Assembly (NCBI RefSeq): GCF_021531815.1
Contig: NZ_JADYUM010000003.1
Coordinates: 140,062 to 204,061, forward strand
Origin: Pseudoflavonifractor phocaeensis
GTDB lineage: Bacteria > Bacillota > Clostridia > Oscillospirales > Oscillospiraceae
Direction of reading: 5' to 3'
Length of the DNA: 64,000 bases
The notes below the pieces were generated by a model. That model made no database searches. It was not told the origin of the DNA and saw only the letters and a list, made by a program, of their open reading frames with translations. A program made the position numbers and the translations under genes. This document shows, one piece after another, positions 1-8,882 of this stretch (positions within the stretch are counted from its first letter, which is position 1; each line of letters starts with the position of its first letter).

Positions 1-2018
1 TAGCTCTCCTGCTCCTCGGCGGTCATGTCGACTCCCTCCGCCGGGGTGAATTCACCGGTAAAGCGGTTGTAGAAGCCCTTGTCCGACTTCCAGCACCGGG
101 AGGTGAAGACCACTAACCCCTCGCTGTCAGACAGGATGTCGCTGCCGTCCAGCATCCGGGAGTCGTACTCCAGTCCCAGCAGGTTGGAGAGGGTAGGCAA
201 AATGTCCACCTGGCAGCAGACCTTGTTTACCACCACCGGCTCCTCCATGCTGGCCGTCCAGAGGATGAGGGAGTTTTTATACACATCGAAGTCGATGTTG
301 GACTCCTTCAGAGCCTCCATGTCCTCGGAACTGCCAAATTTCTGGCCGGACAGCTCCTCCAGGGTGTCCACATTGAAATAAGGGATGTGGTCCCCGGTGG
401 CCACGATGAGGGTCTTGTCCAGCTTGCCCGCCGCCTCCAGCTTGTCCAGCAGCACCTCCAGGGCCTTGTCCACCTCCATGGCGGTGGCGATGTAGTTTTG
501 GGTGGTCTCACTGTAGGGTAGAGCCCGGACGGTGTCCCGGTAGGGAGCCACGATGCGGTTGTTGGAGTAGGGCATGTGTCCGCTGATGGTCAGGTAGTAG
601 ACGTGGAAGGGCTTGTCGCTGTTGATGTAGTCATCCACGCTGGCCTCGATGACATAGGAGTCCCGCTGGGGCCACAAGGGCTTGGTTTCCCCCATCTCCA
701 GCTCCAGGCCGGACTGGTACTGCCGCCAGTCATAGCCCAGGTTGGTGTGGGAGGCCAGACGGCCGTACATATCGTAGTTGCCGTGGTAGCCCAGCACCTC
801 ATACCCCGCCCGGCCCAGCTGCTGGGCCAGGGAGAAGTAACAGTTGGTGCCCAGTACCCCGGTGCGCTTCATGGTGATGGGGTTTCCGTTCTTGGGGTAC
901 AGGCCCAGGAGCGTCTGGCACTCCCCGTTAGAGGTACTGGTGAAGTGGAGGGCGGTGTAGTAGTTGTTGAAAATAAAGCCCTCGTGGGTCAGCTTGTACA
1001 GGGTGGGGGTCAGCTCCGGGTCGATGACGTAGCCGGAGAAGCCTTCCAGAACCAATTGGATCACATTATACCCCTCGAACATACCGGTGTACTCGTTCTT
1101 TTTGGTGGGGGTGACGCTGTTAAAGTAGTCGGCCAGCCATTTGACGTCCTTGTTGGAGGTCTCGGCGGACAGCTTGGACAGGTCCACGTCCATGACGTTG
1201 GGCGAGGTGTCGATGACCGGGGCGGGGTCAGGCTCAGAGACGTCCCCCGAGGAGTCGGCCCCGCTGCCGGCGGGATCGGCAGAGCTGGCGCCCAGGTCCC
1301 CGATGCCGCTGAAATCGGCGTCCAGGTCGTTTTTCACCGGGAAGGCCATATGCTTTACATCCAGGCGCAGCATGTTCCACAGGCCCAGCTGCTCCACCTG
1401 GTCGTCGATATTGGTGTCCATCCGGTAGAGCATCTTGGGGGTCAGGTCGCCGTTCCAGGGCAGGTGGACCACTCCCAGGCCCAGCAGGTGGAGGACCAAC
1501 GCCCCCGCCAGCACCAGACCGGAGAACCGGACGTCAAAGCGGTCATAGCCCATGAACCGTCTGCCCAGGGCGCAGAGCAGAATCACGGGCAGGAAAAACA
1601 CCAGGATAATGGGAATGCTGGACACCACCGTGGAGAGGATCACGTCGGCATAGTCGGTGAGCCGGTTGCCGGCGGCGGTACCAAGGGTGCTCAGCGGGTA
1701 GTAGGACTGGAGGATCTTCTTGGCGATCATCTCCACCACATAGACCAGGGTGACCACCACCGCCAGCACTTTGGTGATTATCCCATTGATCCGCCGCTTG
1801 AAGGGCAGGGTCAACGCGGTACAGACGCCCCCCGCCGCCAGGCCGTACAGCAGCCAGATGGGCAGGTACTGCAGTGCCATTTTCATGTACAGGTGGAGCA
1901 CCAGCTCCAGATAGACAAACAGCGCCGGGAAAAACAGCACCCGGGCCGGGGTATTGGACCTACCACGGTAGCCGGACTGCTCCTGCCCCCCAAGGACCCG
2001 TCTTCCGTTATATGACAT
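1..2018 (-). CDS. LTA synthase family sulfatase-fold protein, 3' end cut by window
   Basis: At least 672 codons are visible; the stop lies at or beyond position 1. The N-terminal ~220 residues hold about five hydrophobic segments, followed by an Ser/Asp/Pro-rich linker (~245-280) and an extracellular sulfatase-type domain. Recognisable active-site pieces are LVLEGF (~325), the TSTSNGE stretch with the expected nucleophilic Thr (~360), ATGDHIPYF (~540) and DILPTLSNLLGL. Family members transfer glycerol phosphate from phosphatidylglycerol onto surface polymers or act as related phosphoglycerol transferases. The ATG at 2018 is preceded by GGAGGGAAC and by a good promoter at 2057-2085. Which polymer it modifies is not shown by sequence. 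Confidence 0.88.
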   Translation of the reverse strand, partial: MSYNGRRVLGGQEQSGYRGRSNTPARVLFFPALFVYLELVLHLYMKMALQYLPIWLLYGLAAGGVCTALTLPFKRRINGIITKVLAVVVTLVYVVEMIAKKILQSYYPLSTLGTAAGNRLTDYADVILSTVVSSIPIILVFFLPVILLCALGRRFMGYDRFDVRFSGLVLAGALVLHLLGLGVVHLPWNGDLTPKMLYRMDTNIDDQVEQLGLWNMLRLDVKHMAFPVKNDLDADFSGIGDLGASSADPAGSGADSSGDVSEPDPAPVIDTSPNVMDVDLSKLSAETSNKDVKWLADYFNSVTPTKKNEYTGMFEGYNVIQLVLEGFSGYVIDPELTPTLYKLTHEGFIFNNYYTALHFTSTSNGECQTLLGLYPKNGNPITMKRTGVLGTNCYFSLAQQLGRAGYEVLGYHGNYDMYGRLASHTNLGYDWRQYQSGLELEMGETKPLWPQRDSYVIEASVDDYINSDKPFHVYYLTISGHMPYSNNRIVAPYRDTVRALPYSETTQNYIATAMEVDKALEVLLDKLEAAGKLDKTLIVATGDHIPYFNVDTLEELSGQKFGSSEDMEALKESNIDFDVYKNSLILWTASMEEPVVVNKVCCQVDILPTLSNLLGLEYDSRMLDGSDILSDSEGLVVFTSRCWKSDKGFYNRFTGEFTPAEGVDMTAEEQES

Positions 2019-2056
2019 AGAGAGTTCCCTCCGAATTTTTCTTGAATTTTACACAC

Positions 2057-2085
2057 AGTTTACCATAATATCACAGTCTTCGCAA
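2057..2085 (-). promoter_or_regulatory. Sigma-A-type promoter of the LTA synthase-like gene
   Basis: Reading the minus strand, TTGCGA (2085-2080), a 17-nt spacer and TAAACT (2062-2057) lie about 40 nt upstream of the start codon. Assigned by sequence pattern only. Confidence 0.5.
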
Positions 2086-2239
2086 GTAAAGAGCGCCATT
2101 TTAAGAAAGACTTCAGGAATTCTACTCTCATGCCTTTTCTCCGGGTCCTGTACGCCGGCCACACAAAATGCCGGTCCGCTTACCGCCTCTCCACGTTTTA
2201 TTTTTGCTTTCCCGGGCAAGCTATTCCCGAGGTGATTTT

Positions 2240-2407
2240 ATGAAGTACCCCGATCTGAACAGCCTTCTTCAAAACGATTTGGAGGCCAGGAAATATTTTG
2301 ATACCCTGCCCTACTACGCCCGTGAGCAGATCAGCACCCGCGCCGGCAACGTCAACTCCTTCGCCAGCCTCAAGGACTACGCCGAAAACCTCCTGAGCGG
2401 CGACTAA
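2240..2407 (+). CDS. Small conserved-looking protein, 55 aa, unknown function
   Basis: The ORF begins MKYPDLNSLL and ends KDYAENLLSGD. GAGGTG at 2229-2234 sits at correct distance from the ATG at 2240, which is why I prefer this over the upstream ATG at 2168. The protein is soluble, with a mix of acidic and aromatic residues, and has no signal peptide or membrane segment. It resembles short hypothetical proteins I recall from Oscillospiraceae, but I cannot name a family. It is a single-gene unit between divergent and convergent neighbours and has its own terminator at 2412-2437. Confidence 0.7.
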   Translation: MKYPDLNSLLQNDLEARKYFDTLPYYAREQISTRAGNVNSFASLKDYAENLLSGD

Positions 2408-2411
2408 CGCC

Positions 2412-2437
2412 AACCCGCCCCTCCCTTGGGGCAGGTT
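2412..2437 (+). terminator. Terminator of the small ORF
   Basis: AACC-C-GCCCC pairs with GGGGC-A-GGTT around a six-base loop, five bases after the stop codon, followed by CTTCT. Confidence 0.55.
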
Positions 2438-2447
2438 CTTCTATGTG

Positions 2448-2483
2448 ACAACATCCCCTTTGCCGAAGCAAAGGGGATGTTGT
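2448..2483. terminator. Perfect 16-bp hairpin between convergent genes
   Basis: The arms 2448-2463 and 2468-2483 are perfectly complementary around loop CGAA. It lies between the plus-strand small ORF and the minus-strand ferritin stop at 2508, so it probably serves ferritin, and perhaps both. T-runs are short. Confidence 0.6.
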
Positions 2484-2507
2484 TTGCATGTCCGGTATCA
2501 GATTCTT

Positions 2508-3020
2508 TTACAGGACCAGGGAGGGCGCGCTGTAAACCCGGGCGGCCATCTCACTGTTGAGCATGTACAGGCTCTTGGCATCGTCGCCGAAAAGCTTCAT
2601 CTTCTTGATCATGTCCTCGGCGTTCTTCTCCTCCTCGCCCTGCTCCTTGACGAACCAGTCCAGGAACTGCATGGTACGGAAATCCCGCACGGAGTAAGCC
2701 GCGTCATAAATGGCGTGGATCAGGCTGGTGACATACTGCTCATGCTCCAGACCCAGCTCCAGCACGTGGAGTTTGTCGTCCAGCACCTTATCGGGCTTCG
2801 CGATGGCCTCCAGAGTGACCGTCTCCCCGTTGTTCTGGAGGTACTGCATCATCAGCATGGCGTGGTCCCGCTCCTCCTGGGCCTGGATCTTGTACCAGTT
2901 GGCGAAGCCGTCCAGTCCGGCGTCCTCATAGAAGATGGAGAAATCCAGGTACAGATAAGCGGAATAAAACTCCTTATTGACCTGTTCGTTCAGCAGTTCT
3001 GCTACCTTTTTATCCAGCAT
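2508..3020 (-). CDS. ftnA: Non-haem ferritin
   Basis: The 170-residue protein has the ferritin four-helix pattern: NKEFYSAYLYLDF in helix A, EERDHAMLMMQYL in helix B and EEEKNAEDMI in helix D supply the Glu/His ferroxidase ligands. It oxidises Fe(II) and stores it as ferric mineral in a 24-mer in the cytoplasm. The start is the ATG at 3020; a GTG nine bases upstream overlaps the ribosome binding site GAGGTG and is unlikely. Transcribed alone from the promoter at 3065-3093. Confidence 0.95.
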   Translation of the reverse strand: MLDKKVAELLNEQVNKEFYSAYLYLDFSIFYEDAGLDGFANWYKIQAQEERDHAMLMMQYLQNNGETVTLEAIAKPDKVLDDKLHVLELGLEHEQYVTSLIHAIYDAAYSVRDFRTMQFLDWFVKEQGEEEKNAEDMIKKMKLFGDDAKSLYMLNSEMAARVYSAPSLVL

Positions 3021-3064
3021 GACAAACACCTCGTTTCAGAATTTTCCCGTATCCGGGCCAACCT

Positions 3065-3093
3065 ATGTTAGCACGAAACCATATTTTTGACAA
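3065..3093 (-). promoter_or_regulatory. Promoter of ferritin
   Basis: TTGTCA (3093-3088), a 17-nt spacer and TAACAT (3070-3065) on the minus strand, about 45 nt before the ferritin start. No obvious iron box was seen. Confidence 0.55.
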
Positions 3094-3163
3094 GATGACC
3101 GAAAAAACTTGTTCTTTCCCAGCGCTGTTTTCCCGGCAGCGGAGCGATTCCCGCCCTACACAT

Positions 3164-6100
3164 TCATCCGAACATGGAAAACAGGTCGATCTGGCTGGTT
3201 TCCGGCAGGTCCCCAAAGGTCCCCGCCGCTTTCAGCAACTCGATGTGGGTCTTGGAGACCTTGGGGCAGGCGGCGGAAACCTCCTCGATAGAGATGAAGG
3301 TCCGGCCCTTCCGGGCCTCGGCCAGAGACAGCGCAGCCGTCTCCCCCAGCCCGGCCACTGACACGAAGGGAGGCCGCAGAGTCCCCCGCTCCTCATCCAT
3401 GGTGAAGTTGATGGCCTCGGACTGGTACAGGTCCATCCGGTCGAAGGTGAAGCCCCGGAGGTAGAACTCGTAACACACCTCCAGGGTGGTGAGCATGTCC
3501 TGCTCCACAGCGGTGGCCTCCTTGTCCTTGGCCACGATCTCCCGCATCTTCTTCTGGCACACGTCCATTCCCCGGCACATGTAGGCCTCGTCAAAGGCCT
3601 TGGCCCGGATGGAGAAATAGGCGGCGTAAAAGGCCAGGGGGCGGTGGACCTTGAACCAGGCGATGCGGAAGGCCATCATCACATAGGCCACAGCGTGGGC
3701 CTTGGGAAACAGGTAGGCGATCTTTTTACAGGAGCCGATGTACCAGTCCGGCACCCCGGCGGCCTTCATCTCCTCCTCCGCGCCCTCCGGCAGGCCCCGG
3801 CCCTTACGGACCGCCTCCATGATCTTGAAGGAGCGCTTGGGGGGCATTCCCTTGGAGATGAGGAACAGCATGATGTCATCGCGGCAGCCGATGGCCTGCC
3901 CGACGGGGACTCCCTGCTGGAGGATCAGGTCCCGGGCGTTGCCCAGCCACACGTCGGTGCCGTGGGAAAAGCCGGACAGCCGGACCAGAATATCGAACTG
4001 GTCGGGCTGGGTCTCCTCCAGCATCCCCCGGACAAAGGAGGTGCCGAACTCCGGGATGGCGGTGCCGCCGGTGGGGCCCAGGATCTTGTCATTCTCATAG
4101 CCCAGCACCTTGGAGGATTTGAAGATGGACATGGTGTCCGGGTCATCCAAGGGGATGTCCGTCCGGGCATTCACCCCCGTCAGCACCTCCAGCATTCGGA
4201 TCATAGTGGGATCATCGTGGCCCAGCATGTCCAGCTTCAGCAGGTTGGACTCCATGGAGTGGTATTCAAAGTGGGTGGTGATGATGTCGCTGTTGGGGTC
4301 GTCGGCAGGGTGCTGGACGGGACAGAAGTCGTAGATCTCCTTGTCCTGGGGAATGACCACCATTCCGCCGGGGTGCTGGCCGGTGGTCCGCTTCACGCCG
4401 GTGCAGCCCAGCGCCAGCCGGTTCTCCTCCGCCTTGGAGGCGGTGAGCCCCCGCTCCGCCAGGTACTTTTTCACATAGCCGAAGGCGGTCTTCTCCGCCA
4501 CGGCGCCGATTGTCCCCGCCCGGAACACGTGGGACTGGCCAAAGAGTTCAAAGGTATACCGGTGGGCGTTGGCCTGGTACTCGCCGGAGAAATTCAGGTC
4601 GATGTCCGGGACCTTGTCGCCGCCGAAGCCCAGGAAGGTCTCGAAGGGGATGTTGAAGCCGTCCTTTACATATTTGGTGCCGCAGACCGGACAGTAGGCG
4701 TCCGGCATGTCGGCGCCGCAGCCGTAGGGATGCTCCGGGTCCTGGGCATAGTCGAAGTCGGTGTGCTTACACTTGGGGCAGCGGTAGTGGGCGGGCAGGG
4801 AGTTGACCTCGGTGATGCCCGACATGAAGGCCACCAGAGAGGAGCCCACGCTGCCCCGGGAGCCCACCAGGTAGCTGTGCTCCAAGGAGTTCTGGACCAG
4901 CTTCTGGGCGGACATGTAGATGACGTCGTATTTGCAGCGGATGATGTCTCCCAGCTCCGCCTCGATGCGGTCCACCACGATCTGGGGCGGGTTCTCCCCA
5001 TAGAGGTCGTGGGCCTTCCCCCAGACCAGCCGCTTCAGTTCCCCGTCGGAGTCCTCCAGCTTGGGGGCGAACAGGCCCTTGGGCAGGGGATCGATGGGGT
5101 CGCAGCAATCGGCAATGAAATTGGTGTTCTTCACCACCACCTCGTAGGCCTTCTCCTTCCCCAGATAGGAGAACTCCCGGAGCATCTCGTCGGTGGTTTT
5201 CAGATAGATGGGCAGAGGTTGATCCGCGTCCTCGAAGCCCTTGGAGGCCAGAAGGATATGGCGGTAGACCTCGTCCTCCGGGTCCAGGAAGTGGACGTCG
5301 CCGGTGGCGCACACCGGCTTGCCCAGCTCCTCCCCCAGACGCACAATGGTCCGGTTGAAGTCCCGCAGCTCCTCCTCCGACTTGACCATCCCCTTGCGCA
5401 GCATGAACATGTTGTTGCACAGGGGCTGGATCTCCAGATAGTCGTACCAGGAGGCGATGCGCTTCAGCTCCCCCCAGCTCTTGCCCTCCACCACCGCCTG
5501 GAACAGCTCTCCCGCCTCGCAGGCGGAGCCGATGATGAGGCCCTCCCGGTTCTCGTTGATGAGGGATTTGGGCATGATGGGGTAGCGCTTGAAATACTCC
5601 AGGTAGGACAGGGAGATGAGCTTGTACAGGTTGCGCAGCCCCGTCTGGTTCTTGGCCAGGACGATAAGGTGCTTGGGCCGACGCTTGGCCTTGCCCGCCT
5701 TGCGCAGCTGGGGCATGTAGCCGTTGATCTCCCCAAGGTCGTGGAGCCCCCGCTCCTCCAGCATCCGGAAAAAGGGCGGCAGCATGTAGGCCACCGTGGC
5801 CGCGTCGTCGCTGGCCCGGTGGTGGTTGAAGGCGGGCAGATTCAGGTGCCCCGCCACGATGTCCAGCTTGTATTTGCCCAGGTCGGGCAGCAGGTTCTGG
5901 GCCAGGATCAGGCTGTCCACTGAGGGGTTATGGAAAGGTATGTGATACTTCTCGCAGCCGGCGGCGATAAAGCCCATGTCGAACTCCGCGTTGTGGGCGG
6001 CCAGAGGCCGGTCCCCAGCAAAGGCCAGAAAGGCTTTCAGCGCCTCCTCCTGGGAGGGGGCGCCCACCAGCATCTCGTCGGTAATGCCGGTGAGCTGGAT

Positions 6101-7300
6101 GATCTCGGGAGACAAAATACGGCCCGGGGCGACAAAGGTGTTGAACCGGTCGGTGATCTCCCCGTTTTTCAGCACCACCGCGCCGATCTCGATGATGACC
6201 TCATACTTTTTGTTCAGGCCCGTGGTCTCGATGTCGAAACAGACGATCTCCTGGTCAAAGGGCTGGTGGGTCTCCCCGTGGACCACCACCCGGTCATCCA
6301 CGTCGTTGACGTAGTAGGCCTCCACCCCAAACAAGATCTTCATTTTCTTGGCCGAATGCCAGGCGTTGGGGAAGGAATGGGCCACGCCGTGGTCGGTGAT
6401 GGCCACGGCGGGATGGCCCCACTTCTCCAGCCTCTTGATGGCGTTCTCCGCCACCGGGGAGTCGGTCTTGGCCCCCACGGCGGTCAGGGCGTCCATGGAG
6501 GACATGTTGGTGTGGAGGTGGAGCTCCACACGCTTCTCCTCCGCCGTGTCCATCCGCACCTTCTTGTCCGCCTGGGTGACGGCCACCGGCTCCAGCACCA
6601 TGTCGCCGTAAAAGCGGTCCATGTTCAGGCGGCCCTGGACCTTCAGGTGCATTCCCTTTTTGATCCCGTCCACCAGGGGCTTGCCCTCGTCCCCGGCAAA
6701 GAACTTGTTCACCCGGATGGAACCGGTGTAGTCTGTCATATCGAAGGCCACCACCCAGGCGCCCCGCTTTTTCAGCTCCTTGTGGTCCACGGCGAAGACG
6801 TCGCCCTCCACCACCACGGTGCCCATGTCCAGCTCCAGTTCTCCCATGGAGACAGGGTCCTTGGTGATGGGCTTGCCGAAGATAGCCTTGCCCGCGAACT
6901 TCTTTCCCTCTCCCTTGGGAGCGGCTGGGTGGGCCACGCTCTTCATGGCCGCTTTCCGCAGGGCCTCCGCCCGGGCGAAGGCATCGGCGGGAGCGCTCTC
7001 CTGCTTAGGCGCGGCATCAGCGGCGGGGGCCTCCGCCGGAGCGGTAGGCTCTGCCGCGGGCTTCGGGGCCGCGGTCTGGATCTTCACGCTGTTCAGACCG
7101 TAGGCCCGGCACAGGGTCTCCTCCGCCTCCCGGATCAGGTTGGGTCCGGCGCCCGCCGCGCCCTCCACCAGGATCTTGGCGCTGCGGCTGGCCTTGTCGA
7201 TGGCGGCGGAAACAATGAGCCAGCCCTCCACCGCGTTGGACAACTCGGTCCAGCGGCGCAGGGCGGCGAACATCTGTAAAAAGGGGATCTTTTTAGACAT
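3164..7300 (-). CDS. polC: DNA polymerase III alpha subunit, Gram-positive PolC type
   Basis: A 1378-residue replicative polymerase. In order: N-terminal domain and an Ala/Pro-rich linker (~80-135), an OB-fold (~155-245), the split PHP domain beginning HLHTNMSSMD (~260), an inserted DnaQ-type 3'-5' exonuclease starting FDIETTGL (~355) and ending near HHRASDDA, then the resumed PHP domain and the palm with a zinc-binding cysteine cluster (~850-880), PDIDLNFS (~897-904) catalytic aspartates and thumb/fingers. The exonuclease inside PHP distinguishes PolC from DnaE. AAGGAGA precedes the ATG. It is the last gene of the pyrH-to-polC run and starts 32 bp after ispG. Confidence 0.98.
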   Translation of the reverse strand: MSKKIPFLQMFAALRRWTELSNAVEGWLIVSAAIDKASRSAKILVEGAAGAGPNLIREAEETLCRAYGLNSVKIQTAAPKPAAEPTAPAEAPAADAAPKQESAPADAFARAEALRKAAMKSVAHPAAPKGEGKKFAGKAIFGKPITKDPVSMGELELDMGTVVVEGDVFAVDHKELKKRGAWVVAFDMTDYTGSIRVNKFFAGDEGKPLVDGIKKGMHLKVQGRLNMDRFYGDMVLEPVAVTQADKKVRMDTAEEKRVELHLHTNMSSMDALTAVGAKTDSPVAENAIKRLEKWGHPAVAITDHGVAHSFPNAWHSAKKMKILFGVEAYYVNDVDDRVVVHGETHQPFDQEIVCFDIETTGLNKKYEVIIEIGAVVLKNGEITDRFNTFVAPGRILSPEIIQLTGITDEMLVGAPSQEEALKAFLAFAGDRPLAAHNAEFDMGFIAAGCEKYHIPFHNPSVDSLILAQNLLPDLGKYKLDIVAGHLNLPAFNHHRASDDAATVAYMLPPFFRMLEERGLHDLGEINGYMPQLRKAGKAKRRPKHLIVLAKNQTGLRNLYKLISLSYLEYFKRYPIMPKSLINENREGLIIGSACEAGELFQAVVEGKSWGELKRIASWYDYLEIQPLCNNMFMLRKGMVKSEEELRDFNRTIVRLGEELGKPVCATGDVHFLDPEDEVYRHILLASKGFEDADQPLPIYLKTTDEMLREFSYLGKEKAYEVVVKNTNFIADCCDPIDPLPKGLFAPKLEDSDGELKRLVWGKAHDLYGENPPQIVVDRIEAELGDIIRCKYDVIYMSAQKLVQNSLEHSYLVGSRGSVGSSLVAFMSGITEVNSLPAHYRCPKCKHTDFDYAQDPEHPYGCGADMPDAYCPVCGTKYVKDGFNIPFETFLGFGGDKVPDIDLNFSGEYQANAHRYTFELFGQSHVFRAGTIGAVAEKTAFGYVKKYLAERGLTASKAEENRLALGCTGVKRTTGQHPGGMVVIPQDKEIYDFCPVQHPADDPNSDIITTHFEYHSMESNLLKLDMLGHDDPTMIRMLEVLTGVNARTDIPLDDPDTMSIFKSSKVLGYENDKILGPTGGTAIPEFGTSFVRGMLEETQPDQFDILVRLSGFSHGTDVWLGNARDLILQQGVPVGQAIGCRDDIMLFLISKGMPPKRSFKIMEAVRKGRGLPEGAEEEMKAAGVPDWYIGSCKKIAYLFPKAHAVAYVMMAFRIAWFKVHRPLAFYAAYFSIRAKAFDEAYMCRGMDVCQKKMREIVAKDKEATAVEQDMLTTLEVCYEFYLRGFTFDRMDLYQSEAINFTMDEERGTLRPPFVSVAGLGETAALSLAEARKGRTFISIEEVSAACPKVSKTHIELLKAAGTFGDLPETSQIDLFSMFG

Positions 7301-7332
7301 TATGTCAACTCTCCTTGAGGGTATCTCGGCAC

Positions 7333-8370
7333 TTAAAGGGTATCTATGAGGGCAAACAGCTCGTCCACCAGCCGCTCCTGGGGAACTTTCTTGATGATCT
7401 GGCCTTTTTTGAACAGCAGGCCCTCCCCCTGGCCCCCCGCGATGCCGCAGTCGGCGGCGGAGGCCTCTCCGGGACCGTTGACCACACAGCCCATGACGGC
7501 CACGGTGATGGGCTTGTCCACGGCCTTCAGCCGCTCCTCCACCTCCCCGGCCAGGGAGATCAGGTCGATTCGGGTGCGGCCGCAGGTGGGACAGGACACC
7601 AGCTCCGCCCCCTCCTTCCGGATTCCGGCAGCTTTCAGGATGTCCCGGGCGGCGTAGACCTCCTCAATGGGGTCGGCGGACAGGGACACCCGCATGGTGT
7701 CCCCCACGCCCAGGGCCAACAGGCCCCCGATGCCCACGGCGGACTTGAGGGTCCCCATGCGGACGGTGCCCGCCTCGGTGACGCCAATATGTAAAGGATA
7801 ATCACTTTTCAGCGTCATCAGCTGATAGGCTTTCATGGTGATAGGCACGCTGGAGGATTTGAGGGAGACGCAGATATCGTCGAAGTCGAACTTGTTCAGC
7901 AGGCGAATGTGGCCGAAGGCAGACTCCACCATGGCCTCAGGACATACGTGGCCGTATTTGGCCAAAATAGGCTTCTCAAGAGAGCCGCCGTTCACACCGA
8001 TGCGGATGGGAATATTTTTCTGCCGGCAGGCCGCGGCCACCGCCTTCACCCGGTCCTCTCCCCCGATGTTGCCCGGATTGATTCGCACCTTGTCCGCTCC
8101 GGCGGCAATGGCCTCCAGAGCCAGCTTGTAGTCAAAATGGATGTCCACCACCACGGGGATGGGGCTGTGCTCCTTGATCTTGCCCACCGCGTGGGCAGCG
8201 GCCATATCAGGCACCGCCACACGGATGATCTCACAGCCGGCAGCGGCCAGCTTCCGGATCTGGTCCAAGGTAGCCGCCACATCGTCGGTACGGGTATTGG
8301 TCATGGACTGGATCGTAACCGGAGCGCCGCCGCCGATCAGAACACCGCCGACATTGATTTGTTTGCTCAT
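7333..8370 (-). CDS. ispG: 4-hydroxy-3-methylbut-2-enyl diphosphate synthase
   Basis: The 345-residue enzyme converts MEcPP to HMBPP in the non-mevalonate isoprenoid pathway and needs a 4Fe-4S cluster. The cluster ligands are visible as CPTCGRT (~260) and GCVVNGPGEA (~293). The N-terminal TIM barrel is typical, including IQSMTNTRTDD. The usual partner dxr lies upstream in the same run, separated by rseP and repeat element A. The ATG at 8370 is only about 30 bp from the end of that repeat, so the ribosome binding site (AAGGAAG region) lies in the narrow strip between them. Confidence 0.97.
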   Translation of the reverse strand: MSKQINVGGVLIGGGAPVTIQSMTNTRTDDVAATLDQIRKLAAAGCEIIRVAVPDMAAAHAVGKIKEHSPIPVVVDIHFDYKLALEAIAAGADKVRINPGNIGGEDRVKAVAAACRQKNIPIRIGVNGGSLEKPILAKYGHVCPEAMVESAFGHIRLLNKFDFDDICVSLKSSSVPITMKAYQLMTLKSDYPLHIGVTEAGTVRMGTLKSAVGIGGLLALGVGDTMRVSLSADPIEEVYAARDILKAAGIRKEGAELVSCPTCGRTRIDLISLAGEVEERLKAVDKPITVAVMGCVVNGPGEASAADCGIAGGQGEGLLFKKGQIIKKVPQERLVDELFALIDTL

Positions 8371-8399
8371 GGAAAAACTTCCTTTTTAAAGTATTGTGT

Positions 8400-8882
8400 A
8401 AAATTTTGGTTATTGGCCTATGGAACCTAAAACCTATGTTATGTAGGGCAAGGGCTCTGCCCTTGCCCTTTCCGGGTATCCGAAATACTGGGAGAAATCT
8501 GCGCACTTGAACACTTCGCGTGCGAGCGGGACGGGAGATAGGGATATTTCGCCCCCGGGCGAGGTACTTTTGTAAAGATACAAAAGTACCCAAAAAATCT
8601 CCGGGGCTTCGGCCCCGGTCCCCAAGGGGCGTCCTACAAAAAAGCCTGCCTCACGTCCGGCGCCGATCCCCTGGTTTTGCCGCCCCTCCTTCCGGGCCTT
8701 CGGCCCTGGGTCAAGGGGACTTGGATTGGAACAGGCGCTGAATACTGCGCTTGGGTTTCACAACTATGCGGCGCGGTCCTTGACCGCGCTGGCCCGTCCA
8801 TTGCATGCAGCTTGATTCAGTAGACACCTGTACCGGTTTGTCCCACAGAGCATAGACTCGCTTCTCTATAAACTAAAATTTA
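8400..8882 (+). repeat. Dispersed structured element, copy A
   Basis: About 480 bp of non-coding DNA between rseP and ispG, matched by copies B, C and D. Ends are inverted: AAATTTTGGTTAT on the left and, read inward from the right, TAAATTTTAGTTTATAG. Hairpins in order: H1 8446-8468 (10-bp perfect), H2 8563-8590 (12-bp perfect, GGTACTTTTGTA arm), H3 8601-8618 (CCGGGGC arm with TTCG loop), H4 near 8695-8712 (GGGCC arm), H5 near 8775 (GCGCGGTC arm). Orientation is given as the strand on which H3 has a UUCG loop. The outer TAA of the right end is the rseP stop codon. Confidence 0.85.

Noticed and set aside
576..2015. Long plus-strand frame opposite the LTA synthase-like gene
   Set aside because: It is a shadow of a GC-rich minus-strand gene whose motifs, promoter and ribosome binding site are clear. 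The same applies to long plus-strand frames opposite polC, comEC, the fab/acc genes and cstA.
3164..7300. PolC as possibly truncated at the N-terminus
   Set aside because: It is about 50 residues shorter than the Bacillus protein, but all catalytic domains are present and the start has a good ribosome binding site; length varies in Clostridia.
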